6,555 nucleotides of DNA, from NCBI GenBank assembly GCA_946611495.1, contig CAMODR010000070.1, forward strand, positions 1-6,555, given 5' to 3'. Positions 1 through 6,545 of the stretch are shown one piece after another. The notes under the pieces were generated by a model. It was not told where the DNA came from, made no database searches, and saw only the letters and a program-made list of their open reading frames with translations. Every line of letters starts with the position of its first letter. Position 1 is the first letter of the stretch. Source of the DNA: an uncultured Methanobrevibacter sp. Lineage in GTDB: Archaea > Methanobacteriota > Methanobacteria > Methanobacteriales > Methanobacteriaceae. The position numbers and the translations under genes are program-made.

Positions 1-69
1 TCTAAACTCAAATTTAGGTTTTATGTGTATTATTATCCTAATTAATTTCAAATATATTAAATAACATAA

Positions 70-77
70 TTTATAAA
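70..77 (+). promoter_or_regulatory. TATA-like box of the mcrB gene
   Basis: The octamer TTTATAAA lies about 57 bases before the ATG at 131. In an archaeal promoter transcription would begin roughly 25 bases downstream, near base 100, leaving a leader of about 30 bases that contains the ribosome binding site. A second A/T-rich candidate (AAATATATTA, about 50-59) lies just upstream. The surroundings are so A+T-rich that the choice is uncertain. Confidence 0.45.
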
Positions 78-120
78 CTAATTTTAATACTTAAAATATC
101 ATTCAATCATCTAAAATTTT

Positions 121-127
121 GAGGGGA
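121..127 (+). promoter_or_regulatory. Ribosome binding site deciding the mcrB start
   Basis: GAGGGGA sits four bases before the ATG at 131. It favours that ATG over the in-frame TTG at 119, which would place the G-rich motif inside the coding region and has no such motif ahead of it. The downstream gene at 5148 is preceded by nearly the same sequence (AGGGGAA), which suggests it is the habitual signal of this genome. Confidence 0.7.
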
Positions 128-130
128 AAT

Positions 131-3100
131 ATGTTAGCTGAAGACATTTTAGAAATCATGGATAATTTCGAAACTGAAAGTAAAAAACCGTTTAAAGATA
201 ATGAATTTGCTTCAAAGGTTAGAAATGAATTTAAAAATGATTTTGAAAAAGTATTAAAAGAAATTACATCAAGTGACAAATACCGTGTAAAATTCTCTGT
301 GGGTAGAGTAACTTGGTTAACAAATAGGAATCCATGGGCAGGTATAAGAAATATTGATGCTACAAAATCATTTAAAGAAAGATTTTATATATTCTTTAAC
401 ATTCATAAAGATGGAACTGGAATGGATATCTCATTAGATCAAGGTCTTGATCTTTTTAAACCAGACCAACGTGTAGAAATTGCCGATTATCTTATTAAAA
501 TATTTGAAGAAAGCGACTTTGAAATTCCGATGGATTTCGTTACAGATGATAACAGATTATCTTCCGAATCAGTCATGTCCCGATTTTTTAGAAGAAATGA
601 AATAAACACAGAAAACTTATATAATGCTATAAAAGAATTAATTCCAATTTACGAATATTTAATTCCTTATTACAATGATTTTATTAAAAGATATAGGGAG
701 GAAGAACTTATGGATGGTCCTGATGAAGAAGAACTTTTAGATAATCCTAACAAGGTAGAACAATTTATTGATGATCAAGCAGGAGATTATGATTTGAATC
801 ATGAAAAGAGCATGTGGATGATTCGGGCTGGAAGAGATGCCTATCTGCTGAATGATTTCATCACAAAAAACATTGTTGCTTTCGGCTGGGATTTGGGGGA
901 TTTGACAGACAAATCAAAAGAAGAAATATGGAAACTGGTCGAAGAAGTTTATCCGAATAATAAAAGCCAGACAAACTCAATAATAGTATCACAAGAAATA
1001 AAATTCAGAGACACTATCCGGAAGGGAGATTATGTAATTACCTCAAATCCGAATAAAAAATCTTATTATCTGGGGGAAATCACTTCTGATTACCAATATT
1101 TAAATGAAAAGGTCATTGTTGAAGAATGGGATGATGGTTATGATGAAATCAGGGAAGTGAATTGGTTTGCTGAAATAGATAAATCCGATTTAAAGGATTC
1201 CACTCAAAATACTTTAGGTTCTGTTCTTGGATTATTCAATATAAATGATGATGCAAAAGAGGATATTTTAAATGCATGCAGCATTTTAGAAGAAAAAGTC
1301 AATCCTGAAAACATTGAAGTCTGGGATATTGCTTCAGGTTCCAGTGATGTTTATGATGCAGCGTGGGATGAATTTAAAAAGGAATCTTACATCGGAATCG
1401 GATTTAATTTTACTGATGATGTTGATTACAGTTCTTTTAAGGACAAGGAATCTCTGGAAAACTTTGTTCATAAATATGATGAGAAATCCCTTGCTCCAGG
1501 AATGATCTGGAATTTTGCTAATAATATCAAAAGAGGGGATATTATTTTGGCTAAAAAGGGATTATCCAAATTGGCAGGAATTGGAATATGTACTGGCGAA
1601 TTTGTTCCAAAAACCAAAAACAAAAATCACAATGAATTTGGTTTGAATAACATCCTTCCTGTAAAATGGTTCTTCACACCGGATAATCTGGAAATTCAAA
1701 ACAAATTCTTTACAAGACACACAGTCATTAAATGGAGAGGTTCATATTGGAATCCTTTAATGTTTATTCTTGCAAGAACCGATGAGGATTTAAAATCCAA
1801 AATCTTGACCTATGTTTACGATTCTTTTGCCGAATCAGATGTTCTAAGCCATCACAATGAAATATATGATGAAGAGCAATATCTGGTTAGAAATGTATGG
1901 AAAAAGATTGAAAACAATTACGACAATGGCTTGGAAATTGCGGATGCAGTCTGGAATGAGATAATTGATAGGGAAATAAAGCTCCATAGAGATGGTACTG
2001 GAAATATAAAGGCTTCAATTCAAGGCAAGACAAAATTCACTGATGAGGAAATGGATAGGGTAGCGGTTTTATTATTTGAAACCATTAGAAAGCTTCTTGA
2101 TACTGATGATATAGATGAGCAGAAACAGATCTTGAAGGATTATTGTGCTGATGAATACAGCAAGGGATTTAGAAGAACTGGAAGATTCAGTTCCATTTTA
2201 TATAATCTAAGCGATTCATTCTATGGAATAAACAATAAATCTGTAGATACTGTGGAATTGTTATCTTTAATCTTGGGTGATAAATTAACTCTGGATTTTC
2301 ATTTGGAAAATTATATTGAAACCAATGAGGAATATAAGAAATTCCTAAGAGATCTTGGAAATGCTTTTGATTATGACGGAATTGATATAAGCGATTTCAG
2401 AACTTTTGACAGTTTCTGCCACTGGGCTTGTGATAAGACGCTTGGAAATATAGCAGGTAAAAATGCAGATTTTCTACCATTTGACTTGTTTGTTGATATC
2501 AATAGTGTTTTAAGAAAAGCAGATCAAGAAAACATTTCCAGAGGCATTTCTGAAGAAAATAGGGAGGAAAATAAGGAGGAAGACATTGAAAGACTCAATT
2601 TAACTCCTGAACTGCTTCAGTCAAAACTTCAAGGATTCAAAGTCTCTCCAAATTCAATTAAAAGAATCTGTGCATCTTTGAATGCTGGAAAGCATATTAT
2701 TCTAAATGGAACTCCTGGAACAGGTAAGACAGAGCTTGCATTGAAATTCTCAAACGCATCAAAAGAAAACAAGTTCTGTGATGGGTACGTTTTAACTACT
2801 GCTACTTCAGATTGGTCCACATTTGATACAATCGGAGGATTGATGCCTGATGAGAATGGAGAGCTATACTTTAATCAAGGAAAATTCCTTGAAGCCATTG
2901 CATTGAACAAATGGCTCATAATTGATGAAATCAACCGTGCGGATATTGACAAGGCATTCGGCCAGTTGTTTACAGTTTTATCAGGCCAGAATGTGGAACT
3001 TCCATACAAGCTCAACGGAAAATCTGTTAAAATAGCTCACTGGGAAGAGAACAGATGCAAATATGATGATGAGACAGCCACTTATTTCATCGGCAAGAAC

Positions 3101-3538
3101 TGGAGGATAATTGGAACCATGAATGTGGATGATAAGGACAGCTTGTTTGATTTATCTTATGCATTCATGAGAAGATTCATGTTTATCGAAATCGACCTGC
3201 CTGATAAAGAGGAATATTCAAGGCTAGTTCTAATGTGGGCAAGAGGTTTGGATGAGTATTATGTCGATACTTTGGAATATTTGATTGACCTTACTGACTA
3301 TAGAAAGCTAGGTCCCGCCATATTTAAAGACATGATAGAGTACATAAAGGTTAGAAAGGAATTTGACAGTGAGGAAAACAAAAAATTAATCCTATCTGAA
3401 AGCATTGATTCATATATAATCCCTCAATTGGAAGGATTGAGAAAATCTCAGCTTAAAGAAATCAAATCATTCTTAAAAGATGGAGAGTTGTTGGAATATC
3501 TGGAAGAAGGTATTGATGAATTAATGCCAGAATATTAG
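131..3538 (+). CDS. mcrB: McrB-family AAA+ NTPase with MrcB N-terminal domain and two EVE/PUA-like modules (type IV restriction)
   Basis: Predicted cytoplasmic motor and recognition subunit of a McrBC-like restriction system (1135 aa). Residues about 1-190 resemble the MrcB_N (DUF3578) domain: NPWAGIRNID at 67-76, then a beta-rich stretch ending SLDQG near 105. Residues about 226-385 and 395-565 look like two EVE/PUA-type modules: WMIRAG at 229-234 with FGW at 251-253 and KGD near 300; and W398, IGIGF near 421-425 and KRGD at 467-470. About 575-800 is a helical region with the ILYNLSDSFYGINNKSVD pattern seen in other McrB relatives. An acidic linker (about 805-822) leads to the AAA+ domain: Walker A GTPGTGKT at 860-867, Walker B WLIIDEINRAD at 928-938, sensor 1/McrB signature GTMNVDDK at 995-1002, arginine-finger candidates R1014/R1015 and a sensor 2-like RKLGPAIF from 1058. 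E. coli McrB is 459 aa, so the extra length is recognition modules. The McrC-like partner follows. Motor assignment is firm; the target (modified DNA or other nucleic acid) is inferred. Confidence 0.9.
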   Translation: MLAEDILEIMDNFETESKKPFKDNEFASKVRNEFKNDFEKVLKEITSSDKYRVKFSVGRVTWLTNRNPWAGIRNIDATKSFKERFYIFFNIHKDGTGMDISLDQGLDLFKPDQRVEIADYLIKIFEESDFEIPMDFVTDDNRLSSESVMSRFFRRNEINTENLYNAIKELIPIYEYLIPYYNDFIKRYREEELMDGPDEEELLDNPNKVEQFIDDQAGDYDLNHEKSMWMIRAGRDAYLLNDFITKNIVAFGWDLGDLTDKSKEEIWKLVEEVYPNNKSQTNSIIVSQEIKFRDTIRKGDYVITSNPNKKSYYLGEITSDYQYLNEKVIVEEWDDGYDEIREVNWFAEIDKSDLKDSTQNTLGSVLGLFNINDDAKEDILNACSILEEKVNPENIEVWDIASGSSDVYDAAWDEFKKESYIGIGFNFTDDVDYSSFKDKESLENFVHKYDEKSLAPGMIWNFANNIKRGDIILAKKGLSKLAGIGICTGEFVPKTKNKNHNEFGLNNILPVKWFFTPDNLEIQNKFFTRHTVIKWRGSYWNPLMFILARTDEDLKSKILTYVYDSFAESDVLSHHNEIYDEEQYLVRNVWKKIENNYDNGLEIADAVWNEIIDREIKLHRDGTGNIKASIQGKTKFTDEEMDRVAVLLFETIRKLLDTDDIDEQKQILKDYCADEYSKGFRRTGRFSSILYNLSDSFYGINNKSVDTVELLSLILGDKLTLDFHLENYIETNEEYKKFLRDLGNAFDYDGIDISDFRTFDSFCHWACDKTLGNIAGKNADFLPFDLFVDINSVLRKADQENISRGISEENREENKEEDIERLNLTPELLQSKLQGFKVSPNSIKRICASLNAGKHIILNGTPGTGKTELALKFSNASKENKFCDGYVLTTATSDWSTFDTIGGLMPDENGELYFNQGKFLEAIALNKWLIIDEINRADIDKAFGQLFTVLSGQNVELPYKLNGKSVKIAHWEENRCKYDDETATYFIGKNWRIIGTMNVDDKDSLFDLSYAFMRRFMFIEIDLPDKEEYSRLVLMWARGLDEYYVDTLEYLIDLTDYRKLGPAIFKDMIEYIKVRKEFDSEENKKLILSESIDSYIIPQLEGLRKSQLKEIKSFLKDGELLEYLEEGIDELMPEY
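696..712 (+). promoter_or_regulatory. Candidate internal ribosome binding site and in-frame ATG in mcrB
   Basis: GGGAGGAAG starting at 696 contains the full GGAGG core (697-701), eight bases before an ATG at 710. The ATG is codon 194 of the mcrB frame and falls at the end of the MrcB_N-like domain. Initiation here would give a 942-residue protein keeping both EVE-like modules and the AAA+ domain. The site matches the usual Shine-Dalgarno core better than the one at 121. E. coli mcrB is known to make a short form, McrBs, from an internal start, so a parallel is plausible. The same bases encode Arg-Glu-Glu, so chance is a real alternative. Confidence 0.4.
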
Positions 3539-3542
3539 TATG

Positions 3543-3582
3543 TTTTTTTATTTAATAGAGCTATTAGAATTTTAATTTTTTT
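3543..3582 (+). terminator. Possible weak terminator between the mcrB and mcrC-like genes
   Basis: A T7 run (3543-3549) begins five bases after the mcrB stop. A small hairpin (TAATA, loop GAGC, TATTA; 3553-3566) and a second T7 run (3576-3582) follow. Oligo-T tracts end transcription in archaea, so part of the message may stop here. The stem is short and A/T-only, so this is weak. If functional, the nuclease gene would be expressed at a different level from the motor. Confidence 0.35.
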
Positions 3583-3649
3583 AATAAAACTCATTAAAAA
3601 TATCATAGTTCTTTTAAATTAAATTAAAACAATAGCAAATTTTTATAAA
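3583..3649 (+). promoter_or_regulatory. A/T-rich spacer before the mcrC-like gene, possible promoter
   Basis: No ribosome binding site is visible before the ATG at 3650. TATA-like words occur at about 3613-3625 (TTAAATTAAATT) and at 3642-3649 (TTTATAAA), the second touching the start codon. Use of the first would place transcription start at about the ATG, giving a leaderless or nearly leaderless message, which archaea translate. Read-through from mcrB is the alternative. Neither can be decided from sequence alone. Confidence 0.25.
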
Positions 3650-5041
3650 ATGGTGTTTGCATTGATAGATAATCAAGTGGAAATTTATGAAGAAAATATT
3701 GGTTTTATCAATAAAACCAATTACATAAATCAACAGCCCTCATTGGACTCATTTCAAAAGCTCACAGAAGAAAATTTGGACATGGTTATTGGTGAGTTAA
3801 GAGAATACATTCATCTCTTTCTCTTTCAAGGTGAAATAAGCTCATTTGACAATAATATTAAAAACTTATTTGATTTATCTCAAGATGATCTAAACATACT
3901 GAAGTCTGTTCATTTCATTTTAAGTGATGAAGTCCGGAATCTGATTAAAGTCCTGCCACAGCTTCTTAGAAACTTGTCCCATTCCACATCAAAGGAAAAA
4001 GAGGAATTTCATGGAATTGTCAAGGGAAAAATAGACTGGAATGATACTTTAAAGACAAGATATTCCAAAGGATTTGATGATAAAAGCCTTTTTGTATGCA
4101 CTCCCTCTTCAAAAGTTTATGACTTGGAGGAAAATCAGTTATTGAAATTCCTGCTTAATGAGATAATATTTTTAAAAGAGAATTATATTGATTTCATATC
4201 TTTTAATGATGACGATAAAAATTCTGAAACTAAATATGATGTTAAGAAAGATTGGTATGAAATAGTCTATAAAAATTATAAATATTCTAAATTAGCTCTT
4301 AAAAAAGTTTATTTCGATGAAATAAGCACAATTCAACTAGTTAAATCCAAGCATGTAAGACGAGCATTTAAAAATAGGAATAGTCTTTATCATATTGTGG
4401 CCAAAGCATTTATCCTATTTGAAAAATTGTTTATTGATGAAGACAAGGATACTTTGAAGGAATTTGTTGATAAAAGAGTAATCAGGGCTGCAGATCCAAA
4501 TAAAATGTATGAACTCTATGCTTTTGTCAATCTGATAAAAGCATTGCCTGGCAATCCAGAGCTGCATCTATTGCGTAATAGAAAATCCGGTGAATCTAGT
4601 CTGTCTGTCACCTCAGAAGATGACAATGGAATAAAAATAACAGTTTATTACCAATTCACACCAAAAGCTTTCAGAGATGTGTCACAATATCTGGAAATCG
4701 TGAAACATTACACCATAAATGCATCTAAAAGGTCTCCAGATTTAATGATTGGATTTGAAAAGGATGGAAAAACTTTTTATAGGATAGTTGAAGTTAAGAA
4801 TACAAGCAATAATAATTATATTAGAACCAGCATCTATAAAGTCATGGGCTATTATAAGGACTTTGAGGATGTTGAATTTGTGAAAGGTTATGATTTTACA
4901 GAGGATTATCCTATTGTTCTTTTAACCTGGGGCGGCATTAAGATGAAGAATGGTCATAATCATTTTGATGATGATATTCTTATTCTGAATAGAACTGAGT
5001 TTTTAGAGAATCTGAATAGGTTAATTTCTATAAAAACTTAA
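3650..5041 (+). CDS. McrC-like DUF2357/PD-(D/E)XK nuclease, partner of McrB
   Basis: Predicted nuclease subunit of the two-gene restriction system (463 aa), working with the McrB motor encoded just upstream. The N-terminal and middle part resembles DUF2357: a helical stretch to about 115, then GKIDWNDTLKTR at 126-137 and YDLEENQLLKFLL at 157-169. The C-terminal part matches the PD-(D/E)XK nuclease family once called DUF524: YELY at 287-290, PD at 363-364, EVK at 381-383 and the helix YKVMGYY after it. D364, E381 and K383 form the expected metal-binding and catalytic set, so the enzyme looks intact. It is longer than classical E. coli McrC (348 aa) and belongs to a divergent McrC lineage. The ATG at 3650 is the first in a frame closed upstream by a stop at 3620-3622; it has no ribosome binding site, GTG at 3653 is possible, and the next ATG (codon 45) is too far in. 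Nuclease class is well supported; substrate is unknown. Confidence 0.85.
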   Translation: MVFALIDNQVEIYEENIGFINKTNYINQQPSLDSFQKLTEENLDMVIGELREYIHLFLFQGEISSFDNNIKNLFDLSQDDLNILKSVHFILSDEVRNLIKVLPQLLRNLSHSTSKEKEEFHGIVKGKIDWNDTLKTRYSKGFDDKSLFVCTPSSKVYDLEENQLLKFLLNEIIFLKENYIDFISFNDDDKNSETKYDVKKDWYEIVYKNYKYSKLALKKVYFDEISTIQLVKSKHVRRAFKNRNSLYHIVAKAFILFEKLFIDEDKDTLKEFVDKRVIRAADPNKMYELYAFVNLIKALPGNPELHLLRNRKSGESSLSVTSEDDNGIKITVYYQFTPKAFRDVSQYLEIVKHYTINASKRSPDLMIGFEKDGKTFYRIVEVKNTSNNNYIRTSIYKVMGYYKDFEDVEFVKGYDFTEDYPIVLLTWGGIKMKNGHNHFDDDILILNRTEFLENLNRLISIKT

Positions 5042-5074
5042 ACCAAAAGGGTTAACTTAGCAGAAGTATAATAC

Positions 5075-5082
5075 TTATATAT
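5075..5082 (+). promoter_or_regulatory. TATA-like box of the secreted-protein gene
   Basis: TTATATAT lies 66 bases before the ATG at 5148 and stands out from less A/T-rich flanks. Transcription would start near 5105, giving a leader of about 40 bases. This indicates that the third gene is transcribed separately from the restriction pair. A short inverted repeat (GGATT 5084-5088, AATCC 5104-5108) lies between the box and the expected start; it could be an operator or chance. Confidence 0.5.
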
Positions 5083-5137
5083 GGGATTCTTTTGGGGTTA
5101 AAAAATCCTTTGATGGTTGATTAAATTTTTTTAGTTT

Positions 5138-5144
5138 AGGGGAA
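5138..5144 (+). promoter_or_regulatory. Ribosome binding site of the secreted-protein gene
   Basis: AGGGGAA is placed three bases before the ATG at 5148, a spacing like that of the mcrB start. It supports this ATG as the true start, and the signal peptide that begins immediately afterwards agrees. Confidence 0.65.
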
Positions 5145-5147
5145 TTT

Positions 5148-6218
5148 ATGAGAAGAAGAATATTTATTATATTGGTCGGTTTGACAGTCTTACTTGCTAT
5201 GGGGTCTTTAAGCGCATCGTCAGATCTTGATGATTTGGATTCTGCCGGTATTTGTGATAATGCAAGTGCAATTGATTGTGATGTTATCTCTTCAAGTTCA
5301 TCAAGTGCAAATAACTTGGCTGTAAATGAGAATTATTCAGATGAAAATATCCTAGAATCATCTAATATCAATAAAAGTTTATCTTCTTATGAACAAGAGG
5401 ATAACTATGATGATTTTTCTTACGATTTCAATGAAGATTTTTATGATGATGAAGAAGTAAAACTTAAACTTGTATCAAAATCCAGTTTTCTTTATAAATC
5501 TGGTGGAAAAGTTAAAATAAGTTCCGGTCTGGTTTATGACAGCGCGTATGCAACTATTAAATACCAATACGATAACAAGCATTACAAGACATTTAAAGCC
5601 TATGATGATGTAAACAGCCTGTGGTATATTCCTGTAAAGAAATTCACAACCACTGGAAAGCACAAGATAATAATTAAATGTGAAGGAAAGAAGCTTGTAA
5701 AATATATAACTATCAAGAAAAGGAAATTGCTCATTAAAGCCAAGAGCAAAAAGGTAAAATATCATAAGAACAGATATTTGAAAATAAAAATTAAAGACAA
5801 GCACAGCAAAAAGGCTTTAAAAAATAAAATGGTTTATATTAAGGTTTCTGGACACACTTATAAGGTTAGAACCAATAAAAAAGGAATTGCCAAGTTCAAT
5901 ACTAAAAGACTTTCCAGTGGAAAGCATAAGGTCAAAATCGTAGTTAAACTTGCCAATTATCGAAAAGCCACTAAGAAAGTTTACATAACCGTTAAGAAAC
6001 CTAAGACCAAAAAGAAGAAATCAAGTTATTATGGAAGCGGCTATTCATCCAGCCACAGCTCAAGTGGATCTTTCGTTGCAAGTGCAAATTCCAATAAGTT
6101 CCATTATTCAGGATGCACATGGGCACAGAAGATTAGGTCATATAATCTAATTCACTTTTCATCTAGAAGTCAAGCAATCAGTGCAGGTTATAGTCCTTGC
6201 TATTATTGCAGTCCTTAA
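5148..6218 (+). CDS. Secreted Ig-like protein with C-terminal Ada-like zinc-binding module
   Basis: A 356-residue exported protein of unknown function. Residues 1-24 form a signal peptide: RRR, a hydrophobic core (IFIILVGLTVLLAM) and a cleavage region around SLSAS. Residues about 25-105 are rich in Asp, Glu and Ser and probably disordered. Residues about 105-285 are strongly lysine-rich and beta-like; 191-285 resembles the Ig-like repeats of methanogen adhesin-like proteins (LKIKIKDKHSKKALKNKMV, then YKVRTNKKGIAKF and LSSGKHKV). A Lys-rich and then Ser/Gly/Tyr linker (284-308) leads to a compact C-terminal module of about 48 residues with H319-x3-C323 and C351-x2-C354 and the pattern AGYSPCYYC, matching the small Ada-like metal-binding domain found at the C-terminus of many secreted proteins. 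It has no transmembrane or sortase-like anchor at the C-terminus. Cell-wall or extracellular binding is an inference; no enzymatic domain is seen. Own promoter and terminator argue against a role in restriction. Confidence 0.8.
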   Translation: MRRRIFIILVGLTVLLAMGSLSASSDLDDLDSAGICDNASAIDCDVISSSSSSANNLAVNENYSDENILESSNINKSLSSYEQEDNYDDFSYDFNEDFYDDEEVKLKLVSKSSFLYKSGGKVKISSGLVYDSAYATIKYQYDNKHYKTFKAYDDVNSLWYIPVKKFTTTGKHKIIIKCEGKKLVKYITIKKRKLLIKAKSKKVKYHKNRYLKIKIKDKHSKKALKNKMVYIKVSGHTYKVRTNKKGIAKFNTKRLSSGKHKVKIVVKLANYRKATKKVYITVKKPKTKKKKSSYYGSGYSSSHSSSGSFVASANSNKFHYSGCTWAQKIRSYNLIHFSSRSQAISAGYSPCYYCSP

Positions 6219-6224
6219 TTTTCT

Positions 6225-6257
6225 AAATAGCTATTTTAGCTATTTTTCTTTTTTTTT
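6225..6257 (+). terminator. Hairpin and oligo-T terminator of the secreted-protein gene
   Basis: A perfect 8-bp stem (AAATAGCT 6225-6232 and AGCTATTT 6238-6245) with a five-base loop begins six bases after the stop codon and is followed by TTC and a T9 run (6249-6257). The T-run alone would be a good archaeal terminator; the stem makes the call stronger. Confidence 0.75.
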
Positions 6258-6411
6258 AAATAATGTTTAATGTTGAAATGTTATTCAAAACTATTTTTGC
6301 TCAGAATCTATTTATTATCCGATTGCAAATTCAACATTTTAGAAAAGTGGAATGGATTTGTGATTCTTCAGGGAGAATTGTAACAAGAACTGGAAGAAAC
6401 TTGACAATGCT

Positions 6412-6502
6412 TTGGGTTTTTTGCTGAAATAAAAGCTCTGTAAAAGATGAGATTTTTGAATATCCGAAGAATTTATTATGAATTTTTAATCAAAAAACCC
6501 AA
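6412..6502. repeat. Perfect 12-bp inverted repeat
   Basis: TTGGGTTTTTTG (6412-6423) and CAAAAAACCCAA (6491-6502) are exact reverse complements, separated by 67 bases. The GGG/CCC triplet makes a chance match less likely than for pure A/T sequence. It could be the ends of a very small remnant mobile element, a long-range RNA stem, or a terminator working in both directions because each arm holds a T6 or A6 tract. No target-site duplication was seen. Confidence 0.55.
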
Positions 6503-6535
6503 TAACAAGTTTTAATATTGATAATATAAAAATAG

Positions 6536-6545
6536 TTATATATAA
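6536..6545 (+). promoter_or_regulatory. TATA-like sequence at the window end
   Basis: TTATATATAA close to the end of the window resembles the box at 5075-5082 and may belong to a gene that starts beyond the window on the + strand. The A+T richness of this end makes it a weak call. Confidence 0.25.

Noticed and set aside
7..123. Imperfect inverted repeat (CTCAAATTTAG 7-17 with CTAAAATTTTGAG 111-123) that could mask the mcrB ribosome binding site
   Set aside because: It needs two bulges, is almost pure A/T, and the left arm lies upstream of the expected transcription start.
119..130. TTG at 119 as the start of mcrB
   Set aside because: The G-rich ribosome binding site at 121-127 would fall inside the coding region, whereas it is correctly placed for the ATG at 131.
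2560..2592. Two further GGAGG motifs just before the AAA+ domain, which could suggest another internal start
   Set aside because: No in-frame ATG, GTG or TTG follows at a usable distance; the motifs come from the Glu-rich linker. They also show that GGAGG can arise by chance in this gene.
2629..2820. Short antisense frame over the Walker A region
   Set aside because: It lies opposite a strongly conserved AAA+ segment and shows no motif of its own.
5475..5804. Open antisense frame of about 109 codons
   Set aside because: It is the complement of the lysine-rich secreted protein, gives a Phe/Leu/Tyr-rich chain without a recognisable domain, and has no ribosome binding site.
6269..6338. 9-bp inverted repeat AATGTTGAA/TTCAACATT
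   Set aside because: Short and A/T-rich, with a 52-base spacing; expected by chance in such sequence.
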